From positions 95,665 through 159,664 of the IMG/VR virus record IMGVR_UViG_3300017971_000201: a stretch of DNA of 64,000 nucleotides, one strand, 5' to 3'. The DNA is from a virus. The notes beneath the pieces were generated by a model. That model did no database searches and was not told where the DNA came from. It saw nothing but the letters and a program-made list of their open reading frames with translations. Positions 24,907 through 33,521 of the stretch are shown here, piece after piece. Every line of letters starts with the position of its first letter. Within the stretch, counting starts at the first letter, position 1. Made by a program: the position numbers and the translations under genes.

Positions 24907-27900
24907 TTACGATCGCGTCGTCTTCAGCTTCCGCCGCCTCGCGGGCGGCGTCAGCGCAGACCTCGGATCCTCCACGGGAGCGGTTCCCACGCCCGTGCGC
25001 GACGAGCCCTGGACCGGTGAGCTGTAGCGGCTCGGGAAGTCCACCGACTCCTGCTTCGCGACGTGGGCGTAGATGACCTCCTCGGCGTCATGCGGATCCA
25101 GCCCGAGCTTCTCGGCGTAGGCGTGGAACTTGTCATCGTCGAGACCAGGGTTCGCCTTCACGAAGGCGACCAGCTTCGCCTTCTGCTTCGCCGTCGGATC
25201 GTCCTCCTCCTCGACGCCGGCCTCCTTCTCCATCCTCTTCAGTCTGGTGTAGTAGTCCGGGATCTCCGCGAGGTGGTCCATCGCGATCTCTTGGGCCTTG
25301 GCCCGCATCTCCGCCTTGGAGTAGCCGCCACCGACCAGGTGCTCCTTCTCGACCTCGATCCCCATCGCCAGCTCTTTGGCGTCGAAGTCGCTCGGCTTCT
25401 TTCCCTTGGCCTTGCCGCCAGGAATCTCCTCGGCCTCGCAGAGCGCGCAGCGAACACCGAGCGTCACCAGCTCGCGGCGCTCGAGCACGGACGACAGGCT
25501 GTCACCGAACAGATCCTCGTCCTCACGCAGGTCCACCCGCTTGTCAGGCGCCATGAACGTGCGGAAGCGGTCCATGATGTCCTTCGTGAGCTTGTAGCGG
25601 CTCTGGATCTGGTGCCCCTTGCCGATGTAGGCCGCGAAGATCTCGGCGAAGTCCTCGTAGCGCTTCGACGCGCCGTAGACGCTGGGGAAGTCGCCGGTCT
25701 CCTTCCCCTTCTCGGTCGGCTGCTTCGCCAGACCGAAGTACCAGGCGTAGGTCTTCCGGCGCGCGCGCGGGATCTCTCGGTAGTAGTAGTGGTGGCCCAG
25801 CTCGTGGACCATCGTGGTCATGATCTTGGCCGGCTCCTTCTTCGCGCCGATCGAGTTGACGAAGATCTCGACAATCTTCGTCTTCATGTCGTAGTTGCCG
25901 AGCACCCCGGGATGGCCGGCCCGCAGGTGCATCGTCACGTTCGGCAGCATGAAGCCGAAACCGCGCTTCTTGAGCAGGCCCACAGCATCCTTGCAGGCCA
26001 CCGCGTATCGGTCCCAGGTCTCCTGGTCGACCCCGAGATCGTTGAACAGCATGATGCCATTCACCTTCGCCTGCTTGGGACCTGGCTCGCCGGTCGCCCA
26101 CGGCAGTTTCGCTGGCTTCTTCGCGGCCTTCGCGATCTGCACGAGCGGAGATGGCGGCTTCTTCCCCTTCTTCTTCTCCGACTTCATCGAGGCCAGCGCG
26201 CCCTTGAGCGTCGCGCCGTCGCCCCGGTAACGGTAGTGCGGCTTCGGCTGGCCCTGGAGCTTGACCGTGAACGAACCATCCGAGCGCGGACGGACCTTGA
26301 ACTTGCCACCACCCTTGAACGAGAAGTCGAAGCCCTTGGGTGATGCCGAGTACTTGTCGACCTTGAGCGACTTGCCGGCCAGCTTGCTCGAGACCGACTC
26401 CACATCCTTGACCAGCGCCTTGGCATCCTTGGGACCGGCCTTGCTCTTGGTAGCCGTCGCCTCGGTCAGCCCATCGGACACGGTTGCACCGAGCGGAACC
26501 TGGTACTTCTCGTGGCCCCACAACTCCAGGTCAGTCACCTTCCAGCTCCCTTCGGGCCGGTAGCCGGTGTAAGCCGGCTCGCCCGGGTTGATGTAGGCCA
26601 GCGTCGCGTGTGCCTTGAACTGCTCGGCATAGCCCTTCTTCGGGTCCTCGTCCGGCCCGTAAGTGTGCGCGATCGGAATACCCGCCTGCTCGGCCGCCTT
26701 ACGAAGAGCCTCGTGCAGGCTGTTGAGACTCGACTGCTCCGGCCAGGCGGAGCCGATCATGTGTGGGATCGTCTGGCCGTCGTTGTTCGTGAACTCTCCG
26801 TAACCGCCCATCCGCATCAGGAACGGCTCATGGGAGCGCGCGACCCTGCCGACCGCGTCGACCAGTTTCCCGTAGTCAGCTGGGGAGAGGTCGCCGGCGT
26901 AGAGCACCGTGAAGTGAGGAACCGAGTCGTCCTCCTCGCTCTTGTCCGGGAAGTAGCGGGCCAAGTTCGACGGAACCGGAAGGAAGACGCCGCAGGACAT
27001 CGTCCCGTCCCTGTTGACCTCACGCTCCTCGGTCCGCACGCCGTCTGGGTGCCCGTGAATCCGCCTACGGACCTCCTGCCACATCTCGTCGTCGACCGGC
27101 CGCTCGTGCGCGGCGACGATCTCGTCAGCGAGCCTCTGGTCCTCGGCGCTGAGATCTTCTGTCAGAGACCCGACAACCCGCTCGAACAGCGTTGCCCCGT
27201 CCGGGTCGATCGACTCGCCCCAGTCGGCCATCGTGGACGTGTCGGGGATCATGGCCATCAGCTTGGCGATGTCGGCCTTCGTGACGCCCTTCTTCTTGGC
27301 CGCCTTCTTCTTGGCCGCCTTCTTCTTGGTGGTCTTCTTCTTGGTGGTCTTCTTCTTGGTGGTCTTCTTCTTGGTGGTCTTCTTCGCCTTCGGCTTCTCC
27401 GGCTCGGGGGCCGGCGGCGGCACAGGCTTGGGTTCTGGGGGAGGCTTGGGCAGCGGGGCCGGCGGACCTTCCTCTTCGCCCTCCTTCGGCGGCGGCAGGA
27501 CCCACGTCAACGCCTTCTTCGCGCGCGTGATCGCCACGTACTTCAGGTTCTCTTCCTGCTGGATCTGAACCGGGTCCTCCGACTTCAGCGCCATCGGCAG
27601 CGGCAGCAGGTCGGGCCGCTGGATGAAGACGTTGTCCGCCTCGAGCCCCTTCGCCTTGTGCACCGAGGAGAAGTTGATGGCCGGTGTCGGGTCCGACACG
27701 AACAACTGCTGGACCACCTTGACCAGATCGCCGGCGACCTTCACATCGCCCTTCGACATAAGCGCCTGGAGGCAGTCGCGCTTGTCGTCGAGACCCTGGA
27801 GCAGGTGCTCCTTCTTCTCGGCCGTGAGCCGCTTCGTCTCCTTCATGTGCCAGTCCTGCACCTTCGCAGCGAACTGGTCAATTGGCATGGTCTTGTGGCC

Positions 27901-29871
27901 CTTCTTGCCGCCGATCCTCTCGACCAGCCGGCTCAGGGACTTGCCGATGTCGCGGCCGACGACGTTCGCCTTCTTGCCCTGGGCGATCAGGCCCAGCGCA
28001 GCGGCCACGTTCGGAGCGTTGGTGCGGCAGAGCACGAAGTCGCCCGGCTTGAGCGTCTCGTAGAACTCTCCGTGCTTGATGGTCTTGACCGAGCCCTCGG
28101 GAGCGCCCGGAGCTGCCTCGATCGTGGGAACAATGGCCTGGGCCTCGGTGATGACCTTCTGCGGGCAGCGGTAGCAGATAGAGAGTGGCTTCTCCTCGGC
28201 GCCCAGCTCTTTCTGCATCTTCTCCATCGAGTCTGGGTCCGACCCCTTGAAGGCGTAGATCGACTGGTTGGGGTCTCCCACCAGCATGTGGCGCGGGGCG
28301 AGCCGCTTGGCGAACTCGCGCTCGAGCGGGCAGAGATCCTGGACCTCGTCGACCATCGCCCAGTCGAGGCTCGCCTTCTTCCCGGTCGCGCGGCTGATGA
28401 TCGGCAGGTCGTGCATCACCGGCCAGAGCACCTGGTCGGCGTACTCCATCGTCGTCTTGTCATCGACGCTCTGCTGGAACGCGGCGTCCAGCACCTCGGT
28501 GACCTGCTGCGGCGTGATGTACTCGTCTGTTGGAACCGAGGAAGTCGGCAGGTCGATCTCGAACTTGTCCAAGACCTCCTTCCAGGGCGGGAACTTCATC
28601 TCGCCCTTCTCGTCCAGCTGGCCCATCATCTTCCGCTTGGTGATGACCTCGCCCATGTCGTAGCCGTAGTTCGACTCGTACTTGTCGGCCACCTTCTCGT
28701 TGGGAGCGAGCTTCTTCACCAGCTCGTCGCAGATGAGCCGGTTCTTGTTCTTCACCAGCTCGGGCGGCTTGCCGCCCTTCTTGAACGCCTTGACCACCGA
28801 CGCGCGCCCGTAGGCGTTGATCGTCGCGGCCTCGACGTTCTTCAGATCCTTGACGCGCTCGGCCAGCGCGTTGGCGATGTCGGTGTTGAACGCGAGGAAC
28901 ACGGCCTTCTGCCCTGGAGGCACGAACTCGAGCGCCTGCTCCATCGTCGTGGACTTCCCGGCGCCAGCCTTCGCGTCCACGACCAGCGCGGCCTTGTCCT
29001 TCTTCGACGCCTCGGCGACCCAGTCGAAGATCGCCTGCTGGTAGTGGCTGGGCTTGAACTTCTTCTTCTTCTTCGGAGGAGGAGGCGGAGCGCCACCGGC
29101 CTTTGCTGCCTTCTCGAGTTCCTCCAGGCCCGTCTTGTACCACTTCGCCTGGCCCTTGCTGGCTAGCCATCCCTTGGCCTTCTTCGGGATGTTGTCGTCC
29201 ATGAACTTGCGGAGCCAGTCGCCGAGCGTGTGACCGTGGTCCTTGAACAGCTTCTCGTCTTGCGAGACTGGTCCTCCCGGCCACTGCTCGCTGAACTTGT
29301 CCTTCCACGATCCCTCGGCGAGCCGGCCGTCAGTGCGCTCGTCATCGAGTACCTCAGCCTGCTCGGCCACTTCCGCAGCGCCTTTGGCCGTGCCCCCTGG
29401 ACCGTGCGCGTCCAGTCCGGCGCGCTCGTTGTAGCGGCTGGCGTAGCCGTACACCCACTTGAGATAGTCCTCGTCGGCCTCGCGGTTCAGCAGCGCGAGA
29501 GCCTTGTAAGCCGAGAGCTTCTCCTCTTCCCGGCGGCGCTTCGCCTCATCCAGGAAACTCAGCGTCTCGTCGAGGTCGCGCGCGGGCTGATCGGACTCGG
29601 TCTTCACCATGCTGCTTGCCTTTTCGATCAGGCCCATGATCGGAACTGAGTAGGAGGGGTCGGCCATGTAGCGCGTCCGGTGCTTGCGGATCTCGGCCGC
29701 GAGCTTCGGGAAGTCCTTGCAGCACTCGTCGGCCGCTTCGCCCATATGGCCAATCGCCAGCCACCTGTGCTCCGGGTAACCCTGGACCGCCTCGCCCATT
29801 AGCACCTCGGCCTGACTGAGATGTTTGCGAACGCAGTTCAGGCAAGAGTCCCTAAGCTCGGTCAGGTTCAT
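24907..29871 (-). CDS. Giant fusion: SF1 helicase, 2H phosphoesterase, HExxH protease, DUF5661-like
   Basis: 1,654 aa. ATG at 29871 chosen (a TTG 48 nt upstream is possible). Residues about 295-795: UvrD/Rep-type helicase with Walker A AKAGAGKST (about 300), DEVQD (508), LVGDPNQSIYAFKGSD, ICYRCP, FSSVHKAKGLE and YVAITRAKKAL. Residues 795-865: Pro-rich then (KKTTK)n linker. Residues about 975-1125: two H-x-T motifs (PHFTVLYAG, KAHATLAYI) of a 2H phosphoesterase or 2'-5' RNA ligase fold. About 1270-1430: zinc metallopeptidase HELGHH. About 1490-1560: DUF5661-like (VEKEHLVGG, AMDHLAEIPDYYTRL). The N-terminal 290 residues are unknown. No stop or frameshift interrupts it. Possibly cut into parts, perhaps by its own protease. 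Confidence 0.88.
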   Translation of the reverse strand: MNLTELRDSCLNCVRKHLSQAEVLMGEAVQGYPEHRWLAIGHMGEAADECCKDFPKLAAEIRKHRTRYMADPSYSVPIMGLIEKASSMVKTESDQPARDLDETLSFLDEAKRRREEEKLSAYKALALLNREADEDYLKWVYGYASRYNERAGLDAHGPGGTAKGAAEVAEQAEVLDDERTDGRLAEGSWKDKFSEQWPGGPVSQDEKLFKDHGHTLGDWLRKFMDDNIPKKAKGWLASKGQAKWYKTGLEELEKAAKAGGAPPPPPKKKKKFKPSHYQQAIFDWVAEASKKDKAALVVDAKAGAGKSTTMEQALEFVPPGQKAVFLAFNTDIANALAERVKDLKNVEAATINAYGRASVVKAFKKGGKPPELVKNKNRLICDELVKKLAPNEKVADKYESNYGYDMGEVITKRKMMGQLDEKGEMKFPPWKEVLDKFEIDLPTSSVPTDEYITPQQVTEVLDAAFQQSVDDKTTMEYADQVLWPVMHDLPIISRATGKKASLDWAMVDEVQDLCPLEREFAKRLAPRHMLVGDPNQSIYAFKGSDPDSMEKMQKELGAEEKPLSICYRCPQKVITEAQAIVPTIEAAPGAPEGSVKTIKHGEFYETLKPGDFVLCRTNAPNVAAALGLIAQGKKANVVGRDIGKSLSRLVERIGGKKGHKTMPIDQFAAKVQDWHMKETKRLTAEKKEHLLQGLDDKRDCLQALMSKGDVKVAGDLVKVVQQLFVSDPTPAINFSSVHKAKGLEADNVFIQRPDLLPLPMALKSEDPVQIQQEENLKYVAITRAKKALTWVLPPPKEGEEEGPPAPLPKPPPEPKPVPPPAPEPEKPKAKKTTKKKTTKKKTTKKKTTKKKAAKKKAAKKKGVTKADIAKLMAMIPDTSTMADWGESIDPDGATLFERVVGSLTEDLSAEDQRLADEIVAAHERPVDDEMWQEVRRRIHGHPDGVRTEEREVNRDGTMSCGVFLPVPSNLARYFPDKSEEDDSVPHFTVLYAGDLSPADYGKLVDAVGRVARSHEPFLMRMGGYGEFTNNDGQTIPHMIGSAWPEQSSLNSLHEALRKAAEQAGIPIAHTYGPDEDPKKGYAEQFKAHATLAYINPGEPAYTGYRPEGSWKVTDLELWGHEKYQVPLGATVSDGLTEATATKSKAGPKDAKALVKDVESVSSKLAGKSLKVDKYSASPKGFDFSFKGGGKFKVRPRSDGSFTVKLQGQPKPHYRYRGDGATLKGALASMKSEKKKGKKPPSPLVQIAKAAKKPAKLPWATGEPGPKQAKVNGIMLFNDLGVDQETWDRYAVACKDAVGLLKKRGFGFMLPNVTMHLRAGHPGVLGNYDMKTKIVEIFVNSIGAKKEPAKIMTTMVHELGHHYYYREIPRARRKTYAWYFGLAKQPTEKGKETGDFPSVYGASKRYEDFAEIFAAYIGKGHQIQSRYKLTKDIMDRFRTFMAPDKRVDLREDEDLFGDSLSSVLERRELVTLGVRCALCEAEEIPGGKAKGKKPSDFDAKELAMGIEVEKEHLVGGGYSKAEMRAKAQEIAMDHLAEIPDYYTRLKRMEKEAGVEEEDDPTAKQKAKLVAFVKANPGLDDDKFHAYAEKLGLDPHDAEEVIYAHVAKQESVDFPSRYSSPVQGSSRTGVGTAPVEDPRSALTPPARRRKLKTTRS
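27290..27385 (-). repeat. 15-bp tandem repeats encoding a Lys-rich linker
   Basis: About six units of TTCTTCTTGGTGGTC or TTCTTCTTGGCCGCC encode KKTTK and KKAAK repeats inside the fusion protein. Likely to vary in copy number by slippage. Confidence 0.85.
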
Positions 29872-29925
29872 GGCGCCCCCGGGATCCCCTATGATCCCGT
29901 CCGAGGAGGCCGGAGGCAAGGAGAG

Positions 29926-29935
29926 GTTCTACTCC
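29926..29935 (-). promoter_or_regulatory. Promoter element GGAGTAGAAC
   Basis: TAGAAC with GGAG in place of GGG, about 55 nt before the ATG of the giant fusion gene. Confidence 0.4.
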
Positions 29936-30261
29936 CGGAGATCGATCAGGAGCGGCATCAGCTCCACGACGCTCATCTGCTGAAGCTCGAGAAGCCGGTC
30001 CGCGATCTCGTCGCGCGCTAGCCGCGCGGCCCTGCCCATGTGTTGCGCCTTGAGCGTCGTCGGTGTGCAGGCGTCGATCAGAAAGATGAGATGCTCCGCG
30101 TTCCTCTGGTCCTTGGGGGCAGTCCGCCAGGCGACCCACCGATCCCTGTGCCGCCTGATCACTCGCCGCACTCGTCGTGCGAACGGCCGCATCTTGAACT
30201 TGGGGTGACTACTTGACCGACCGGCCGGCCACCGGCCGGACCGGGTGCCGCTCAGGCTCAC
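29929..30261 (-). CDS. Small basic protein with C-terminal AVDxLA-like motif
   Basis: 110 aa; GTG at 30261 chosen for GTGA overlap (an internal ATG at 30192 is the alternative). Arg-rich centre (RPFARRVRRVIRRHRDRW), helical end terminating MSVVELMPLLIDLRE, a divergent copy of the motif. Function unknown. Confidence 0.6.
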   Translation of the reverse strand: MSLSGTRSGRWPAGRSSSHPKFKMRPFARRVRRVIRRHRDRWVAWRTAPKDQRNAEHLIFLIDACTPTTLKAQHMGRAARLARDEIADRLLELQQMSVVELMPLLIDLRE

Positions 30262-30638
30262 GAAGCTACCCTCAGCTGGACGATGTTGCCGAGCCGCTCG
30301 ACGGCCGAGACCTCGGCGTAGTCCTCGATCGCCGCGATCCGCTTGAGGATCGCCCGGCGAACCTGCATCTGGGTGCACTCCTCCATCAGCGCGAAGAGCA
30401 ACTCGCGGAGAACGAGGAGCGCCTGCTTGTTCCAGAGAGGCATGTTGATCATGACGCCGCCGCGAACGGTCTCGCGATCGAGGGTCTCGGCGACCTTCCT
30501 GTAGTGCGTGTAAGCTGCCGCTCGCTCGCGCTCGCTGGTCTGGTACACGAGCAGCGCATCAGTCTTCCGCCGGAGCACAATCCGAAGATCGCTACAGATG
30601 CGGCGGGTGAGGCGAATGCTCTTGCCGGACTTGCTCAT
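30258..30638 (-). CDS. Small protein with C-terminal AVDxLA motif
   Basis: 126 aa; ATG at 30638 lies 6 nt after TATGAT, a consensus -10, and lacks a ribosome site, so leaderless. Basic, helical; ends EVSAVERLGNIVQLRVAS. First of two coupled genes. Confidence 0.68.
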   Translation of the reverse strand: MSKSGKSIRLTRRICSDLRIVLRRKTDALLVYQTSERERAAAYTHYRKVAETLDRETVRGGVMINMPLWNKQALLVLRELLFALMEECTQMQVRRAILKRIAAIEDYAEVSAVERLGNIVQLRVAS

Positions 30639-30644
30639 GCCGGC

Positions 30645-30650
30645 ATCATA
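30645..30650 (-). promoter_or_regulatory. Leaderless promoter, -10 TATGAT
   Basis: Consensus-like TATGAT exactly 6 nt before the ATG at 30638. This copy shows that the recurrent element sits at the -10 position. Confidence 0.6.
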
Positions 30651-31188
30651 CCGGCGGCAGCGGCGGAGCAACGGCCGGCGGACCCCCGAAGATCCGACCG
30701 AGCAGATTGTCGTCGTCGTCGTCGTCGTCATCGGCGTCGTCTTCGTCGTGCTCGACGTCGATCAGCTCCCCGATCCAGCGACAGGTCCACTCCCGGCCCT
30801 CGGGAACTCCCAGCTCGCGCTTGCGCGCGGTGATCCGGCGCTGACGGGCCTCGATCTCGTCCTTGTCGGCGAGGTTCGACAAGAGCGTGATCGGATCCAC
30901 GCGATCGAGAGGCGCCCAGTCATCGTCCTCGCGCCTCCGCGCGTGGGCAAGCGAGATCGGCTGCCCCTGAGACGTGTAGACCCTGGTCTCGTAGATCGGA
31001 TCCCCGGTACGCTCATCGAACTTGACCAGGTTCTTCGTGGCAACGAAAGGCAGCTCCCAGACCCGGACCTTTCGAGCTTCCTCTGACAGCCGCCTTCGCC
31101 AGCCGAAGGAGTCCATCACCAGCTTGACGAGGCTCTGCCGAACCGCGACGCGGATGCCGCTAGACCTGATCGCCGAATCCAAGTTCAT
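30646..31188 (-). CDS. Hypothetical protein with AVDxLA-like motif and Asp run
   Basis: 180 aa, ATG with GGAGGAG upstream. Contains RVDPITLLSNLADKDEIE, a divergent motif copy, then a run of eight Asp (DDADDDDDDDDN) from a GTC repeat, and a Pro-rich end. Function unknown. Confidence 0.62.
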   Translation of the reverse strand: MNLDSAIRSSGIRVAVRQSLVKLVMDSFGWRRRLSEEARKVRVWELPFVATKNLVKFDERTGDPIYETRVYTSQGQPISLAHARRREDDDWAPLDRVDPITLLSNLADKDEIEARQRRITARKRELGVPEGREWTCRWIGELIDVEHDEDDADDDDDDDDNLLGRIFGGPPAVAPPLPPV

Positions 31189-31393
31189 GGATCTCCTCCC
31201 ACCTCGCGATGTCTGCTAGTCGATCCACAGCCGAGCGACCTACCCCTAATGCGTCTGCCATGTCGTCACCGGTCCGACGCATCGTGATCCCGAATCGGAG
31301 CATGGCTGCGTAAGCATGGGCAGCGGATACACCGAACTTGGCAACGGCGTCTGCAATGGCGCTCACGTCCAGATCTATGCGACCGCCAGCCAC
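31160..31393 (-). CDS. Small protein with AVDxLA motif
   Basis: 77 aa, GTG start overlapping the upstream gene. Ala-rich helices then SAVDRLADIARWEEIHELG close to the end. TGDDMADALGVGRSAVDRL also looks like a helix-turn-helix, so here the motif could be part of a DNA-binding unit. Confidence 0.6.
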   Translation of the reverse strand: MAGGRIDLDVSAIADAVAKFGVSAAHAYAAMLRFGITMRRTGDDMADALGVGRSAVDRLADIARWEEIHELGFGDQV

Positions 31394-31653
31394 GCTCGCT
31401 CCTCCTTCTCCCGGACCAGGTCACCGAGCATCGTGACGATGTCCTTCGGCCGCCACGGAATCCAGTCGTTCTGGAGGCCGGCGTAACGGTAGTCCACCAG
31501 CCGTGCGGCCTGTGGACACACAGCGCGCGCGGGCTCCTTGAGGGCCGGCGTCTTCTGGACGTCCGGGTCCCAGGTCCAGTAGACAGCGACGTCACCGCTG
31601 CACCGAACAGCGATCCCGACCTCGCTGAGCTTGCACGCCTGCTGGTAGGTCAC
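31375..31653 (-). CDS. Small protein with motif-like C-terminus
   Basis: 92 aa; GTG at 31653 in GTGA overlap. Ends KDIVTMLGDLVREKEERAWL, a divergent AVDxLA copy. Central YRYAGLQNDWIPWRP. Function unknown. Confidence 0.6.
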   Translation of the reverse strand: MTYQQACKLSEVGIAVRCSGDVAVYWTWDPDVQKTPALKEPARAVCPQAARLVDYRYAGLQNDWIPWRPKDIVTMLGDLVREKEERAWLAVA

Positions 31654-31868
31654 GGGGAGGGCTCCACCAGACCGCCGAGGGCCTCGACCGCACACTCGTG
31701 CTCGATCTGGTCGACTGTCACCCAGGTGCGCCAGCTGCCGCCGTCGATCCGCACCGAGAACGGGGTCAGCTCCTTCTCATCGATCTCGATGATCCTGGCG
31801 GACATACCCTGGTTGACCTGGGCATCAGTCGCCTTGACCACGATCTTCTGGCCCACGCGGAAGTTCAC
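31650..31868 (-). CDS. SH3-like small protein with C-terminal AVDxLA motif
   Basis: 72 aa. VGQKIVVKATDAQVNQGMSA and later beta strands fit a small SH3/KOW-like barrel; ends ECAVEALGGLVEPSP. GTG start 6 nt after GGGTAGAAC, leaderless. Overlaps the gene upstream in sequence by 44 nt. Confidence 0.65.
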   Translation of the reverse strand: MNFRVGQKIVVKATDAQVNQGMSARIIEIDEKELTPFSVRIDGGSWRTWVTVDQIEHECAVEALGGLVEPSP

Positions 31869-32157
31869 ACCCCGGTTCTACCCCGGACGCCAGACGCCCC
31901 AGCTCGGAAATCGCATCACGCGCTTCCGGGAACGGCTCCCACTCGTCGCTGTTCTTGATCAACTCCGGCACCATGTCGGCCGCGTAGTGGTTGGCGTTGC
32001 AGATGGTAGGCCGGCCGAACGCGTCGAGGGTGACGTTCAACCGGCTGGAGAGGCAGAACTTGTCCTCTTCGTCCATGTCCTCGCGGTAGCCGGGCTCCTT
32101 CACCACGTAGGAGGCGACTCGCCTGATGCTCCAGTAGAGCGCATCGCGGAACCTCAC
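31825..32157 (-). CDS. Small protein with AVDxLA-like motif
   Basis: 110 aa, GTG start coupled to the preceding stop. ARDAISELGRLASGVEPG lies near the C-terminus. Its last 44 nt hold the promoter and start of the next gene. Function unknown. Confidence 0.58.
   Translation of the reverse strand: MRFRDALYWSIRRVASYVVKEPGYREDMDEEDKFCLSSRLNVTLDAFGRPTICNANHYAADMVPELIKNSDEWEPFPEARDAISELGRLASGVEPGCELPRGPEDRGQGD
31875..31883 (-). promoter_or_regulatory. Leaderless promoter GGGTAGAAC
   Basis: Perfect copy exactly 6 nt before the GTG at 31868. Confidence 0.65.
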
Positions 32158-32228
32158 AGGTTCCGTTCTAGCTCATCGGCCTCATCAGGGGCCAGGTCGC
32201 CGAGGTCGCCCTCGTCGAAGGCCGTCAC
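32154..32228 (-). CDS. Micro-protein, 24 aa
   Basis: GTG at 32228 in GTGA overlap with the upstream stop; reads MTAFDEGDLGDLAPDEADEL and ends ERNL, overlapping the next start. Acidic. Supported mainly by coupling on both sides. Confidence 0.4.
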   Translation of the reverse strand: MTAFDEGDLGDLAPDEADELERNL

Positions 32229-32575
32229 GGATCGATCGCCCCAAGGCGCTCGATACTGCTCATCGCCTCGAGCCTCTCGATCCGGCTCTCGATCGCGCCG
32301 CTGATCCCTGGCGCCTGGTGCGGGTTCGCAGCAGCGATCTTCAGGAAGCGAACGAACGAGTCCACCTTGGCGGGCGGAATCCGAATCGTGCACGAGCCGA
32401 CCGATGTGTAGCTGCGGGCCGCTTCCTCCCAGTCCGGCCGGGGCAGCCGGTCCAGCCAGCCACGGACTTCCTCGTCGTCATCGTGCTCGTAGAGGTGGTG
32501 CGCTCCCGCCATTCGCAAGGCCATCAGCACCGGTCCTGTGATCCGCATCGGGATTCCCGGCTTCTTCCTGCTCAT
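32225..32575 (-). CDS. Small protein with C-terminal AVDxLA motif
   Basis: 116 aa, ATG 6 nt after GAGGTAGAAC, leaderless. Ends EAMSSIERLGAIDP. An acidic HDDDEE patch sits near residue 30. Function unknown. Confidence 0.66.
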   Translation of the reverse strand: MSRKKPGIPMRITGPVLMALRMAGAHHLYEHDDDEEVRGWLDRLPRPDWEEAARSYTSVGSCTIRIPPAKVDSFVRFLKIAAANPHQAPGISGAIESRIERLEAMSSIERLGAIDP

Positions 32576-32843
32576 ACCCCCGTTCTACCTCGGTCGGCGG
32601 TAAGTCTCCCAGTAGAGCGAGCCGATCGATCGCGCTGAGCTTGCTGACCTCGCGCTCTATTGCCGTGAGCGCGCTGAGGTAAGGATCCTCGTGGCGGTAG
32701 GTTGCCCGGCGCCTGAGACCTCGGAGATCGACCAGCATGTTCAGCCGAGCATGCGCGTATTCGTTCGCGGCCCACGTGGTGTAGCCGCCGAGAGCGTAGA
32801 ACCCGCGAGCCGCGATCTCTCGTATGAACTCGCCCTCGGTCAC
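32478..32843 (-). CDS. Small protein with AVDxLA motif
   Basis: 121 aa, GTG start in GTGA overlap with the NDP kinase stop. KLSAIDRLALLGDLPPTEVE lies near residue 75; the remaining tail overlaps the next promoter and gene by 98 nt in another frame and may be read-through of a lost stop. Confidence 0.55.
   Translation of the reverse strand: MTEGEFIREIAARGFYALGGYTTWAANEYAHARLNMLVDLRGLRRRATYRHEDPYLSALTAIEREVSKLSAIDRLALLGDLPPTEVERGYEQEEAGNPDADHRTGADGLANGGSAPPLRAR
32582..32590 (-). promoter_or_regulatory. Leaderless promoter AGGTAGAAC
   Basis: Exactly 6 nt before the ATG at 32575; lies inside the coding region of the upstream gene. Confidence 0.6.
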
Positions 32844-33295
32844 GACTGGTCAGCGCAGACCCGGCACTCCGACGAGTAGTTCCGGTGGCCGAAGAACAGC
32901 TCGATCTCGCGCGCGGTTGCTTCAGCTGAGTCAGAGGCATGGACGAGGTTCTCGCGAACCGGGTCACCGGACGCGAAGTCGCCCCTAATCGTTCCGGGCG
33001 CGGCCGTCGATCCATCCGTCACGCCCACCATCGCACGCACGACCTGGATCGCCTTGTAGCCCTCCACGATCATCGCGATCGACGGGCCGCTCTGCATGAA
33101 CAGCGACAGCTCGGCGAAGAACGGCTTGTCCACGTGCGCAGCGTAGTGATGGCGAGCGAGATCTGCGTTGAAGCGCAGCGACTCGGCCACAACGATCTCG
33201 AGCCCTTTGCGCTCGAGCCGGGCGATGATCTCGCCGGCCAGCTCGCGCTTGACCGCGTCAGGCTTGATCAGAACCAGGGTCCGCTCTCGCTCCAC
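32840..33295 (-). CDS. ndk: Nucleoside diphosphate kinase
   Basis: 151 aa, the usual length. Transfers the gamma phosphate of ATP to NDPs through a phospho-His. TLVLIKPDAVKRELAGEII at the N-terminus, then FFAELSLFMQSGP, then RGDFASGDPVRENLVHASDS with catalytic His at 119. The C-terminal YSSECRVCADQS carries two extra Cys. Phage-encoded NDP kinases are uncommon; together with Nudix and MazG-like genes it implies control of the (d)NTP pool. GTG start overlapping the upstream gene by 38 nt. Confidence 0.93.
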   Translation of the reverse strand: MERERTLVLIKPDAVKRELAGEIIARLERKGLEIVVAESLRFNADLARHHYAAHVDKPFFAELSLFMQSGPSIAMIVEGYKAIQVVRAMVGVTDGSTAAPGTIRGDFASGDPVRENLVHASDSAEATAREIELFFGHRNYSSECRVCADQS

Positions 33296-33506
33296 ACTCT
33301 TCCTCCCTCACGACCGCCGCGAGCGCGTCGATCGCGTTGTCTAGCTCCAAGTAGCGCTCGGGCAGCCGTACCGCGAGCCAGCTTCCCAGCTCGAACTCGA
33401 CGGCCACGAACCCAGGGGCCGCGCTGAGGGCCTCGTCCCGCACGACCCGGCCGCGCCGGCCCGCGTAGCTCCCCTCGACGCAGAGCACCCGAGTCCCGAT
33501 CCTCAT
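33258..33506 (-). CDS. SH3-like small protein with AVDxLA motif
   Basis: 82 aa. IGTRVLCVEGSYAGRRGRVV opens a KOW/SH3-like barrel; ELDNAIDALAAVVREEEC follows. ATG 6 nt after GGGTAGAAC (a GTG directly after the motif is in frame but too close to the -10). Leaderless. Confidence 0.66.
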   Translation of the reverse strand: MRIGTRVLCVEGSYAGRRGRVVRDEALSAAPGFVAVEFELGSWLAVRLPERYLELDNAIDALAAVVREEECGARADPGSDQA

Positions 33507-33512
33507 GGTCAC

Positions 33513-33521
33513 GTTCTACCC
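33513..33521 (-). promoter_or_regulatory. Leaderless promoter GGGTAGAAC
   Basis: Perfect copy exactly 6 nt before the ATG at 33506. Probably also transcribes ndk. Confidence 0.65.
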
